The notes under the pieces are model-generated. The model saw only the letters and a program-made list of their open reading frames with translations. It made no database searches and had not been told where the DNA came from. From Williamsia limnetica (lineage in GTDB: Bacteria > Actinomycetota > Actinomycetes > Mycobacteriales > Mycobacteriaceae), in the NCBI RefSeq assembly GCF_003217475.1, contig NZ_QJSP01000013.1, forward strand, positions 62,001 through 126,000: a DNA stretch of 64,000 nt, read 5' to 3'. Made by a program: the position numbers and the translations under genes. Shown here piece by piece: positions 1 to 8,958 of this stretch; the stretch's first letter is position 1; each line of letters begins with the position of its first letter.

Positions 1-996
1 ACGGCCATCAAGGTCTGCGTCGTCCTGCTCGTGATCGTGGTGGGCTTCTTCTACATCAAGGGCGAGAATTACTCACCGTTCATCCCGAAGGCCGAAGAAG
101 CAGAATCCGGTGGCAAGTCGGTCGACTCCACCCTGTTCTCACTGATGACCGGCGGTGGAGACTCGAGCTATGGCTGGTACGGCGTGCTGGCCGCGGCGTC
201 CATCGTGTTCTTCGCGTTCATCGGTTTCGACGTCGTCGCGACCACGGCCGAGGAGACCAAGAATCCCAAAAAGGATGTGCCGCGAGGCATTTTGGGGTCG
301 CTCGCCATCGTCACGGTCCTCTACATCCTCGTCACGATCGTCGTCACCGGCATGGTGAAGTACACCGATCTCGCCACCTCGGCCGGCGACGGTCAGCCGA
401 AGAACCTTGCCTACGCGTTCGGGCAGAACGGGGTGACCTGGGCGGAGAAGGTGATCTCGATCGGTGCGCTGGCCGGTCTGACCACTGTGGTCATGGTGCT
501 CATGTTGGGCCAGTCCCGGGTGCTGTTCGCGATGGCGCGCGACGGTCTGCTGCCGCGGTCGCTGTCCAAGACGAGCAAGTTCGGTACCCCGGCGCGCATC
601 CAGATCATCGTCGGTGTCGTGGTTGCAATCGTCGCGGCGTTCTTCCCGATCGAGAAGCTCGAAGAGATGGTCAACGTCGGCACGTTGTTTGCCTTCATCG
701 TCGTCGCCGCCGGCGTGATCGTCCTGCGCAAGACCAGGCCAGACCTGCCCCGCGGGTTCAAGGTCCCGTGGATGCCGGTGCTGCCTATTGCTGCGATCCT
801 GGCGTGCCTGTGGTTGATGCTGAACCTGTCGGCGCTGACGTGGATCCGGTTCATCATCTGGATGATCATCGGGGTCGCGGTCTACTTCCTCTACAGCCAG
901 CGGCATTCGCTGGTCGGCAAGCGCGAGCGCGGTGAGTTGTCGGATGAGGTGGGAGACGCCACGAGAGCGGCGAATCTCGAGAAGGGCAGTAGCTGA
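1..996 (+). CDS. APC-family amino acid permease, C-terminal part (5' end outside window)
   Basis: The frame is open from the first base, so the gene starts upstream; 331 residues are present. It encodes a very hydrophobic protein with at least six membrane segments. The loop around residues 80-100 reads GFDVVATTAEETKNPKKDVP, typical of the APC superfamily, cationic amino acid transporter branch, followed by a second signature near FGTPARIQ. The role is amino acid uptake or exchange across the cytoplasmic membrane; the substrate cannot be told from sequence. The tail is charged and cytosolic. A strong terminator follows. An APC permease also neighbours alkB in M. tuberculosis (Rv3253c, from memory). 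Confidence 0.85.
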   Translation, partial: TAIKVCVVLLVIVVGFFYIKGENYSPFIPKAEEAESGGKSVDSTLFSLMTGGGDSSYGWYGVLAAASIVFFAFIGFDVVATTAEETKNPKKDVPRGILGSLAIVTVLYILVTIVVTGMVKYTDLATSAGDGQPKNLAYAFGQNGVTWAEKVISIGALAGLTTVVMVLMLGQSRVLFAMARDGLLPRSLSKTSKFGTPARIQIIVGVVVAIVAAFFPIEKLEEMVNVGTLFAFIVVAAGVIVLRKTRPDLPRGFKVPWMPVLPIAAILACLWLMLNLSALTWIRFIIWMIIGVAVYFLYSQRHSLVGKRERGELSDEVGDATRAANLEKGSS

Positions 997-1017
997 TCGA
1001 GGCAGCCTGAGCCATCA

Positions 1018-1058
1018 GGCCCCGGTTTCGCACGCATGTGCGGGGCCGGGGCCTTTTT
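1018..1058 (+). terminator. Rho-independent terminator of the permease gene
   Basis: The 8-bp stem GGCCCCGG (1018-1025) pairs with CCGGGGCC (1046-1053). An inner stem CGCAC/GTGCG closes a GCAT loop, and TTTTT follows at 1054-1058. This is a classical intrinsic terminator that insulates alkB from the permease. Confidence 0.85.
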
Positions 1059-1060
1059 GT

Positions 1061-1088
1061 TGAGTAGGTCACTTTACAAACCTGCTCA
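1061..1088. promoter_or_regulatory. Palindromic operator candidate upstream of alkB
   Basis: TGAGTAGGT (1061-1069) and ACCTGCTCA (1080-1088) are inverted copies with one mismatch in nine and a 10-bp spacer. The size and symmetry suit a TetR dimer or pair of dimers. It lies about 85 bp before the alkB start. The TetR gene at 2813 in the same operon is the obvious candidate ligand; this is inference. Confidence 0.55.
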
Positions 1089-1172
1089 AATGTATAGACA
1101 CCCGACGATGATGCCGGTACTGTCCATAACACGTTCCACTTATTGCACGTCTACTCCTCGAGGAGGAAGTTG

Positions 1173-2417
1173 ATGAGTACCGACCTCACGACCAACAGCG
1201 GCGGCGACGCGGGTGCCGCTCCTGCGCCTGAGCAGTGGCGCGACAAGAAGCGTCACCTGTGGCTGCTGGGTCTTGTCCCACCGACAGCGCTGTTTCTCGC
1301 GACCGCGATGGTTGCCGGCTTCAATGCCCTGGGTCTGACCGCGGTGTCACCCGTGTGGTGGTGGATCGGACCACTGCTGGTCTACGTGCTGCTGCCCATC
1401 CTCGATGTGTTCTTCGGCCCCGACGGCCAGAATCCGCCGGAGGAGCTGATGGAGCAGCTGGAGAACGACAAGTACTACCGCTACTGCACCTATGCCTACA
1501 TCCCGTTCCAGCTCGCGAGCCTCGTCTTCGCCTGCTACCTGTGGACCGCCAGCGATCTGAGCTGGCTCGGGGTCGAGGGTGGTCTGGGGATCGTCTCCAA
1601 GATCGGCGTTGCGCTGTCGGTCGGGGTGATGGGTGGGATCGGTATCAACACCGCTCACGAACTCGGCCACAAGAAGGCCTCGCTGGAACGGTGGCTGTCG
1701 AAGGTGACACTGGCGCAGACGTTCTACGGGCACTTCTTCATCGAGCACAATCGCGGACACCACGTTCGGGTCGCAACTCCGGAAGACCCGGCCAGCGCCA
1801 AGTACGGCGAGACGTTCTGGGCTTTTCTGCCGCGCAGTGTGTGGGGGAGTCTGACGTCGTCATGGAAGCTCGAGCGCACCCGTATGGAGCGGCTCGATCA
1901 CTCGGTCTGGAACATCCGTAACGATGTGCTGAACGCGTGGCTGATGTCCGTAGCACTGTGGGGAGTGCTGACGGCGATCTTCGGCTGGCAGATCCTGCCG
2001 TTCATGGTGATCCAGGCAATCTACGGTTTCAGTTTGCTCGAGACGGTCAACTATCTCGAGCACTACGGGTTGCTCCGCCAGAAGACCGCGAGTGGTCGAT
2101 ATGTACGGGCGGCACCGGAACACAGCTGGAACTCGGATCACATCTGCACCAACATCTTCCTCTACCACCTGCAGCGGCACAGTGACCACCACGCCAATCC
2201 GACGCGGCGCTACCAGATACTGCGCAGCTTCGACGACGCGCCGAATCTTCCTAGTGGCTACGCCAGCATGATCACGCTGGCCTACTTCCCGCCGATCTGG
2301 CGAAAGGTGATGGACCACAGGGTGATCGAGCACTATGACGGCGACTTGTCGCTGGCCAACATCGTCCCGCGGCGCCGAGAGAAGATCTTGGCGAAACACG
2401 GAGCCGGCTCACGATGA
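1173..2417 (+). CDS. alkB: Alkane 1-monooxygenase AlkB
   Basis: Integral-membrane non-haem di-iron enzyme that oxidises the terminal carbon of n-alkanes to 1-alkanols using O2 and electrons from rubredoxin. The 414-residue protein has the expected histidine boxes: HELGH at 162-166, EHNRGHH at about 191-197 and HSDHH at 336-340, plus the NYLEHYGL signature common to AlkB. Hydrophobic helices lie between them. I chose the ATG at 1173 because AGGAGGAAG sits just upstream; an in-frame TTG at 1143 would add ten unsupported residues. The stop overlaps the rubredoxin start as ATGA, showing translational coupling. Length and motifs are normal for actinobacterial AlkB. Confidence 0.97.
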   Translation: MSTDLTTNSGGDAGAAPAPEQWRDKKRHLWLLGLVPPTALFLATAMVAGFNALGLTAVSPVWWWIGPLLVYVLLPILDVFFGPDGQNPPEELMEQLENDKYYRYCTYAYIPFQLASLVFACYLWTASDLSWLGVEGGLGIVSKIGVALSVGVMGGIGINTAHELGHKKASLERWLSKVTLAQTFYGHFFIEHNRGHHVRVATPEDPASAKYGETFWAFLPRSVWGSLTSSWKLERTRMERLDHSVWNIRNDVLNAWLMSVALWGVLTAIFGWQILPFMVIQAIYGFSLLETVNYLEHYGLLRQKTASGRYVRAAPEHSWNSDHICTNIFLYHLQRHSDHHANPTRRYQILRSFDDAPNLPSGYASMITLAYFPPIWRKVMDHRVIEHYDGDLSLANIVPRRREKILAKHGAGSR

Positions 2418-2587
2418 GCGCTTACCGTTGTCCGGTCTGTGACTACGTCTACGACGAGTCGGTGGGCGCCCCGCGCGAAGGTTTCCCGGCCGGAACGAGC
2501 TGGCAGGACGTGCCCGACGACTGGCCCTGTCCCGACTGTGGCGTCCGCGAAAAGGTTGATTTCGAGCCGGAAGGCGAGGAGCAGTGA
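2414..2587 (+). CDS. Rubredoxin, AlkG1-type
   Basis: Small iron-sulfur-type electron carrier of 57 residues. It has CPVC near residue 6 and CPDCG near residue 39, the four cysteines that hold one iron atom. An Arg two residues after CPDCG (CPDCGVREK) resembles the AlkG1 class, which in studied bacteria cannot pass electrons to AlkB. Its start overlaps the alkB stop and its end abuts the next rubredoxin start, so all are one transcript. Its role here is uncertain; the second rubredoxin is the likelier AlkB partner. Confidence 0.93.
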   Translation: MSAYRCPVCDYVYDESVGAPREGFPAGTSWQDVPDDWPCPDCGVREKVDFEPEGEEQ

Positions 2588-2766
2588 TGAACTACAAATT
2601 GTATGTCTGTATGCAGTGCGGATTCGAGTACGACGAGGAAAAGGGTTGGCCCGAGGACGGTATCGCTCCCGGTACCCGTTGGGACGACATCCCGGACGAC
2701 TGGAGCTGCCCGGACTGCGGCGCCGCCAAAGCGGACTTCTACATGGAGGAAGTCACCCGCTCGTGA
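2587..2766 (+). CDS. Rubredoxin, AlkG2-type
   Basis: Second rubredoxin, 59 residues, with [18 protein letters not shown] near the N-terminus and [11 protein letters not shown] near the C-terminus giving four cysteine ligands. It lacks the Arg seen after the second CxxCG in its neighbour and therefore resembles AlkG2-type rubredoxins, which deliver electrons to alkane hydroxylase. The ATG at 2587 overlaps the previous stop as TGATG; GTG at 2584 is an alternative. Many Rhodococcus and Mycobacterium operons continue with a rubredoxin reductase (rubB). None follows here, so electrons must come from a reductase encoded elsewhere. Confidence 0.94.
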   Translation: MNYKLYVCMQCGFEYDEEKGWPEDGIAPGTRWDDIPDDWSCPDCGAAKADFYMEEVTRS

Positions 2767-2812
2767 AACCGCCGCCATGAGACCTGCGCGAGCGGGCGCT
2801 ACCCTGGCCGGT

Positions 2813-3469
2813 ATGTCCGACCTCAGCGCCCGCGCGGTGACCTCGCCGGCGGGCGCGCCTGTTCCGTACGCGCTCGCCAGCAAGCAGCTGCTCCGTAACA
2901 GCCTGCTCGACGGTATGCGCCAACTACTGCGGACCAGGGACTGGTCCGCGGTCACGATGGCCGATGTGGCGGCCGCTTCGGGGGTCAGCAGGCAGACCGT
3001 CTACAACGAGTTCGCCTCCCGTCAGGGGCTGGCGGCGGCGTACGCACTGCGTCTGACCGATCGCTTCGTCGATCAGGTCACCGAGGCAATCCTCGCGCAC
3101 GAGCGTGACGCCAGAGTTGCTCTGGCCGAAGGCTTCTCCGGGTTCTTTGTCACTGCGGCCGACGATCCCCTGATCCAGTCGCTGCTGACCGGACAGGCGA
3201 AGCCCGATCTGCTGCGGCTCATCACCACCGATGCGGAACCGCTCATCACCACCGCGTCCGCGAGGATCGTCGATCTCCTCCAGACCAGCTGGGTGCGCGC
3301 CGACGAGGTCGCCGCTGTCCGAATCGCGCGAGCGATCGTGCGGATGGCGCTGAGTTATGTGTCGATGCCGCCGGAAACGGACCGCGATGTCGCCGATGAT
3401 CTCGCCGAGATCTTCGGGCCCGTGGTCGATGCCGCAGCCGGGGGTGGGCGCCGGGAGTCCACCGGTTAG
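2813..3469 (+). CDS. TetR-family regulator of the alkane operon
   Basis: Transcriptional repressor of 218 residues. The N-terminal helix-turn-helix is clear: VTMADVAAASGVSRQTVYNEFASRQGLAAAY in protein order, here split around residues 50-80. The C-terminal ligand domain is all helical. It is the last gene of the alkB operon, matching AlkU/AlkX-type or Rv3249c-type regulators that sense fatty acids or alkanes. The start is uncertain: ATG 2813 is used, while ATG 2777 would add 12 residues; neither has a strong ribosome site. It probably binds palindrome 1061-1088 and perhaps the desaturase operators at 19945 and 22996. Confidence 0.88.
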   Translation: MSDLSARAVTSPAGAPVPYALASKQLLRNSLLDGMRQLLRTRDWSAVTMADVAAASGVSRQTVYNEFASRQGLAAAYALRLTDRFVDQVTEAILAHERDARVALAEGFSGFFVTAADDPLIQSLLTGQAKPDLLRLITTDAEPLITTASARIVDLLQTSWVRADEVAAVRIARAIVRMALSYVSMPPETDRDVADDLAEIFGPVVDAAAGGGRRESTG

Positions 3470-3510
3470 CCTGGTAGGCAACATTCAGGTGGGACTTTGA
3501 GGAGTGGTAT

Positions 3511-4989
<1,479 letters not shown>

Positions 4990-5006
4990 CACACCCGCAA
5001 CACCAG

Positions 5007-5063
5007 AAATGGTGGGTTCTGGCGTCCGCGACCTGCGGAAACACTCGCCAGAACCCACCATTT
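5007..5063. terminator. Nested palindrome between convergent genes
   Basis: A perfect 18-bp inverted repeat (5007-5024 with 5046-5063) encloses a 5-bp inner stem TCCGC/GCGGA. It fills the gap between sahH and the convergent minus-strand gene ending at 5079, with no long T tract. It probably stops transcription in both directions. The same architecture recurs at 21148, 25807, 37728 and 56362. Confidence 0.7.
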
Positions 5064-5078
5064 TCGGTTGTGCGGGGG

Positions 5079-5843
5079 CTATCCGGTGATGATGTCGTCT
5101 CCGCCGGTGCTCGGTGCGGTGCTGGACCGGCGTTCGGACAGGCTGGGGCAGAACCGCCACTCGCCGTCTTCCTTCTTGAAAGCCCAGTGGATGTCGCCGA
5201 CCTCGCTGTCGATGGCCATCTCGCCGTCGACTTTGCCGACCCGGCCGTCGACGTTCACGTCCTGGACGTCGATGGTCGCGACGATGCTGCCGTTGCGATC
5301 GAACAGTTCTTCATAGCCGGCCCTCGACTCGGTGCGGGAGTCGGCGTCGCAGGCCATGTCGTGAAGACCGCCCGCGTCTTGATCGTTGATCAGCTGCACG
5401 CGCTTCTCTGCGGCGGCCTGGACGGCGTCTTCGTCGCCGCCGGTACCGGCATCGCCCGAGGTGGTCGTCGCCGACACCGAGGTGGACGGATCGGCGACCG
5501 GGTCGCCATCACCGGAACCGGACAGTGACACCGCGGCGACAGCCGCACCTGCCAGCACGACCACCGCCGCGATCACACCGGCGATGATCAGACCGGTGTG
5601 CTTTTTCCGTGGTGGCTCGGGCGGCGGACCCCAGTGGCCCTGTGGTCCCTGCGGGCCAGGGGGGAATTGCCCTCCGGGAGGACCGAAGCCGCCCGGCGGC
5701 CGGCCCTGCGACCAATACGGATTGCCCGGCCCCTGAATCGGCTGCTGGGGTCTGCCCTGTCCGGGCCGCTGTGGCGGTCGTCCCTGAGGCCCCGGCTGTC
5801 CGGGAGGGCCCCATCCCGGCGGGCCGGTCGGCGGATAACTCAA
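5079..5843 (-). CDS. Pro/Gly-rich single-pass membrane protein with NTF2-like extracellular domain
   Basis: The 254-residue protein has three parts: a disordered Pro/Gly/Gln-rich cytoplasmic tail (about 1-85) with repeated GPPG and GQPG units, one membrane helix (about 87-108, preceded by RKKH), and a small extracytoplasmic domain after a Ser/Thr/Asp linker. The outer domain (about 150-254) has the alpha-beta pattern of NTF2/DUF4878-like folds, with WAFKKEDGEWRFC near its end. Function is unknown. It is the last of three related minus-strand genes between sahH and tmk. Pro-rich tails of this sort occur in mycobacterial envelope proteins; a structural or signalling role is only a guess. Confidence 0.75.
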   Translation of the reverse strand: MSYPPTGPPGWGPPGQPGPQGRPPQRPGQGRPQQPIQGPGNPYWSQGRPPGGFGPPGGQFPPGPQGPQGHWGPPPEPPRKKHTGLIIAGVIAAVVVLAGAAVAAVSLSGSGDGDPVADPSTSVSATTTSGDAGTGGDEDAVQAAAEKRVQLINDQDAGGLHDMACDADSRTESRAGYEELFDRNGSIVATIDVQDVNVDGRVGKVDGEMAIDSEVGDIHWAFKKEDGEWRFCPSLSERRSSTAPSTGGDDIITG

Positions 5844-5865
5844 GACGTCCTCCCTCGGGCACCGA

Positions 5866-6723
5866 TCAGATCTTGCGGGTGGTGCAGATCTTCCAATCCC
5901 CTAAACGGTTCTCCATCTCGAATGTATATCGGTTGGTCTCCAGGGCTGCTTGGTCGGCCGGGTTGACGAAGGTCAGGGAGACGGTGGCCTCTGCGGAATC
6001 GCCCGTGACCTCGATGCCTGTCACGGAGTTCAACTTCATGCCCGCGGTGTCGCTGTTGTCGGTCTGGATCTCTCGTACGGTGGCCTGCTCGGCGCCACAG
6101 GTCACCGAGATCGCGGTGTCCCAGTCGCGGTCGGTGAACGCCGTCGTGTAGGTCCGGATCGCGGTCTCGACCTCGTCCTCGGCCTGCGCCACGGTCGACT
6201 GTGAGGACGTCGTGGTCGCCGACGAGGTGGTGCCGGTGGCCCCGTTGTCGGAGTTGTCGTCGCCACCGAGCACGACGAACAACACGACCGCCAGGACGAG
6301 GACGACCACCGCGGCCGCGGCGATCCCGATGATCCACGGCGTCTTGTTCGACTTGCCGCCACCGGGCGGTGGCCCGTAACCGCCGGGGCCACCCGGACCG
6401 CCTGGTGGCGGGGTGTTCCCGTACGGCTGATAGCCCGGATACTGGCCCGTCTGGCCCGGTATCGGGTGGTCTGCGGTCGGTGGGTATTGCGGTTGGGGCT
6501 GGTTACCCCAGTCCGGGGCGCCGCCGGGCTGACCGCTCCAGGTGGGCTCCGATGCCGACTGACCGCCCCAGGTGGGTTCGGAGCCGGGCTGTCCGCCCCA
6601 GCCCGGCTGGTTCGGCGTCCCGCCCCAGGTGGGCTGCCCGGACCCGTCGCCCGGACCCTGGCCCCACTGCGGGTCCCCCTGGTTGTCGCCGGGTCCGTAC
6701 GGACCTTGTGGTGGTTGCGTCAT
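5866..6723 (-). CDS. Gln/Gly/Trp-repeat single-pass membrane protein with NTF2-like domain
   Basis: The 285-residue protein is built like its downstream neighbour: a long disordered N-terminal tail, one membrane helix (about 141-164), an acidic Ser/Thr linker, then an NTF2/DUF4878-like domain ending ENRLGDWKICTTRK. The tail holds about four degenerate repeats of a 12-13 residue unit ending in WGG(Q), for example QPGSEPTWGGQ. I chose ATG 6723 because GGAGGT lies just upstream; a start at 6759 would add an Arg-rich stretch overlapping that site. It is separated by 22 bp from the next gene, so probably co-transcribed. Function is unknown. Confidence 0.75.
   Translation of the reverse strand: MTQPPQGPYGPGDNQGDPQWGQGPGDGSGQPTWGGTPNQPGWGGQPGSEPTWGGQSASEPTWSGQPGGAPDWGNQPQPQYPPTADHPIPGQTGQYPGYQPYGNTPPPGGPGGPGGYGPPPGGGKSNKTPWIIGIAAAAVVVLVLAVVLFVVLGGDDNSDNGATGTTSSATTTSSQSTVAQAEDEVETAIRTYTTAFTDRDWDTAISVTCGAEQATVREIQTDNSDTAGMKLNSVTGIEVTGDSAEATVSLTFVNPADQAALETNRYTFEMENRLGDWKICTTRKI
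6500..6640 (-). repeat. Degenerate tandem repeat coding for WGGQ units
   Basis: The string CGCCCCAGGTGGG and close variants recur every 36-39 bp on the plus strand, coding for four to five copies of a Trp-Gly-Gly-Gln-rich unit in the membrane protein tail. Phase-preserving spacing fits repeat expansion and contraction within the frame. Confidence 0.65.
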
Positions 6724-6922
6724 TGAGGACCTCCGGCGAGAACGTGAGCGATGGACCACTGCTCGGGACGAGTGTGAATAGCGTTTGCGCAGCGGTGCTT
6801 TGCCGCTGATGGAACCTTACTGTCCGCTTCGGACAGCCATCAACACCGCTGAAATCAGACACTGACACTGTTGCCGACATGTGATCTTCGCTCCGGTCGC
6901 CTGCTCGGTCAGGTGGGGGCGG

Positions 6923-7405
6923 TCACACGTGCAGCAGATCAGCCGGTGCGTTGCCCGGATCGCACATCTGCCAGCCTGTTTCGCCCTTCCGGAACATGCT
7001 GACCGTATCCGGCCGCAACTCGATTGCGGCGAGGTCGGGGCCGGTGAATTCCAGCTCGACGTGGGCCGTCGCCAAGGTCGAACCGATGCGCTGAATGTCG
7101 GTTATCCGGGTGACACGCAGTGTGAGGTCCTCGGTACGCGGGCCGAGAGCCGCGACTATCGAGTCCGCCACGTCGCCCTGTTGGCGGCAATACGTCAGTT
7201 GTAACGCGGCAGCGTCACGTTCGTTCAAGGCGTCGATCTGGTGCTCCACCAGGGTCCTGATCTGGGTCGCGTCATCGGCCGGGTCGGATTGAATGCTGAG
7301 CGCGAACCAGACCAGCGCCAGATTGGTCACGAGCACCGCGATGGACAACACAATCGTCTGCCGCACCGGTACGTGATGACCCGGGTGCATCATGAGGTGA
7401 CTCAT
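6923..7405 (-). CDS. Small membrane-anchored NTF2-like protein
   Basis: The 160-residue protein begins with a short His/Met-rich stretch (MSHLMMHPGHH), then one hydrophobic helix (about residues 17-39) that could be a signal anchor, followed by an outer domain with the pattern of DUF4878/NTF2-like proteins (HQIDALNERDAAAL at about 72-85, GETGWQMCDPG near the end). GGGAGG precedes the ATG at 7405. It lacks the long disordered tail of the two genes below. It could be the first gene of a three-gene minus-strand group, though a 199-bp gap separates it from the second. Function is unknown. Confidence 0.7.
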   Translation of the reverse strand: MSHLMMHPGHHVPVRQTIVLSIAVLVTNLALVWFALSIQSDPADDATQIRTLVEHQIDALNERDAAALQLTYCRQQGDVADSIVAALGPRTEDLTLRVTRITDIQRIGSTLATAHVELEFTGPDLAAIELRPDTVSMFRKGETGWQMCDPGNAPADLLHV

Positions 7406-7541
7406 CTACCGACCTCCCACCGGGCCGGCGGTGGTAGCCGGTCCAACGCGTGCGTCAGTTGTGACGCTAGTGACCTGTATGGGCGGATCGACGCACATAA
7501 CGGTGGCCGTCGCCGAGTCTTGACCAGGTCGTTACCGCGGG

Positions 7542-8177
7542 TCAGATGGCGATGAGTCGATCGGCGAGGTCGGGATCGGGTTCGGTGCCCAGGCTCGACC
7601 ATGGAGACATCCATCCGCGTTCGGCGAGATCTCGATAGACGTTGCCGGTACGTTCCTGCAGGTCGTGGTCGCGCTCGTAGTGATCGCGTGCACGGGAGGC
7701 GTCGTTTTCGGCGCGAGAGCGCGCACGTCCGATCGCGACGTCGGTCGGTATGTCGAGCAACAGGTGGTGGTCTGGGACAGGTAGGCCGAAACGTTCGAAC
7801 TCGAGGGTCGACACCCAATCGACGACCTCCCCGTCGGCGTCCTGTCCCAGTCGGGCGGCGCTGTAAGCGGCATTCGAGGCGACATAGCGGTCCAGGATCA
7901 CCGCATCGTTGGCGGACAACAACTTCCGTAGCTCGGCGTCGGCATCCCTGCGGTCGAGCGCGAAGAGCAGGGCCATGGCATGAACGCTCGAGCGCAGGTC
8001 GCCGTGTTGTCCGTGCAGTGCCTCTGCGGCGATGTCTGCGGTCACGGACTCGGAGTACCGCGGGAAGGTGAGCGTCGCTACCCGATATCCTTGTGTGGCC
8101 CAACGATTCACGAGCCCGGTAACCAATGTGTGCTTACCGGCTCCGTCCACACCTTCGACTGCAATCAATACGCCCAC
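7542..8177 (-). CDS. tmk: dTMP (thymidylate) kinase
   Basis: Cytosolic kinase that phosphorylates dTMP to dTDP for DNA synthesis. The P-loop GVDGAGKHT lies at about residues 9-17, the DRY-type motif (ILDRYVASNAAY) at about 94-105, and 211 residues is a normal length. His replaces the more usual Ser/Thr after GK, a variant also known in mycobacterial Tmk. It is divergent from mtrA across a 103-bp gap that must contain both promoters. In M. tuberculosis tmk lies in the same direction as mtrA (Rv3247c/Rv3246c, from memory), so this orientation is a local inversion. I trust the minus strand because the protein is intact there. Confidence 0.93.
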   Translation of the reverse strand: MGVLIAVEGVDGAGKHTLVTGLVNRWATQGYRVATLTFPRYSESVTADIAAEALHGQHGDLRSSVHAMALLFALDRRDADAELRKLLSANDAVILDRYVASNAAYSAARLGQDADGEVVDWVSTLEFERFGLPVPDHHLLLDIPTDVAIGRARSRAENDASRARDHYERDHDLQERTGNVYRDLAERGWMSPWSSLGTEPDPDLADRLIAI

Positions 8178-8280
8178 AGACGAAGGGTAACCGCGCCGGG
8201 GAGATATACGCCGCAGCGTAGCCGGTCGGCGGTCGGCGCGTCAGCCACAAATAACGACGATTCGGTGACACCATGAGGCC

Positions 8281-8958
8281 ATGAAACCCAGGATCCTGGT
8301 TGTCGACGATGATGCGGCATTGGCGGAGATGCTCACCATCGTGTTGCGCGGAGAGGGCTTCGAACCCTTTGTGGTGGGCGACGGCACCCAGGCACTGACC
8401 GCGGTCCGTGAGATCCGTCCTGACCTGGTGTTGCTCGACCTGATGTTGCCCGGCATGAACGGGATCGACGTGTGCCGGGTGCTGCGTGCCGATTCTGGCG
8501 TGCCGATCGTGATGCTCACGGCCAAATCCGACACGGTCGACGTGGTGCTGGGGCTGGAGTCGGGTGCCGATGACTACATGATCAAGCCCTTCAAGCCGAA
8601 GGAACTGGTCGCCAGGGTCCGGGCGCGTCTGCGTCGTACCGAGGACGAGCCCGCCGAGTTGTTGTCCATCGGACCGGTCGAGATCGACGTGCCGGCGCAC
8701 AAGGTCGTCCGCGAAGGCGTGCCCATCTCGCTCACGCCGCTCGAGTTCGATCTGCTGGTCGCCCTGGCTCGCAAGCCGCGTCAGGTCTTCACCCGCGATG
8801 TGCTGCTGGAGCAGGTCTGGGGATACCGGCATCCGGCCGACACTAGGCTGGTCAACGTGCACGTTCAGCGCCTACGGGCCAAAGTCGAAAACGATCCGGA
8901 AAACCCTGAAGTGGTTCTCACGGTGAGGGGGGTCGGCTACAAGGCCGGACCACCGTGA
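8281..8958 (+). CDS. mtrA: Response regulator MtrA
   Basis: OmpR-type DNA-binding response regulator of 225 residues. The receiver domain has the acidic pocket DDD at 9-11, the phospho-acceptor Asp53 in [11 protein letters not shown], and the conserved Lys in IKPFKPKEL. The C-terminal winged helix contains [20 protein letters not shown]. It partners with MtrB and controls cell division and wall remodelling genes in actinobacteria. The stop overlaps the mtrB start as GTGA, so the pair is translationally coupled. The ATG is the family start. Sequence agrees closely with mycobacterial MtrA. Confidence 0.98.
   Translation: MKPRILVVDDDAALAEMLTIVLRGEGFEPFVVGDGTQALTAVREIRPDLVLLDLMLPGMNGIDVCRVLRADSGVPIVMLTAKSDTVDVVLGLESGADDYMIKPFKPKELVARVRARLRRTEDEPAELLSIGPVEIDVPAHKVVREGVPISLTPLEFDLLVALARKPRQVFTRDVLLEQVWGYRHPADTRLVNVHVQRLRAKVENDPENPEVVLTVRGVGYKAGPP

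Noticed and set aside
3470-3510. SAH or SAM riboswitch before sahH
   Set aside because: The gap is only 41 bp, too short for a known SAH/SAM riboswitch.
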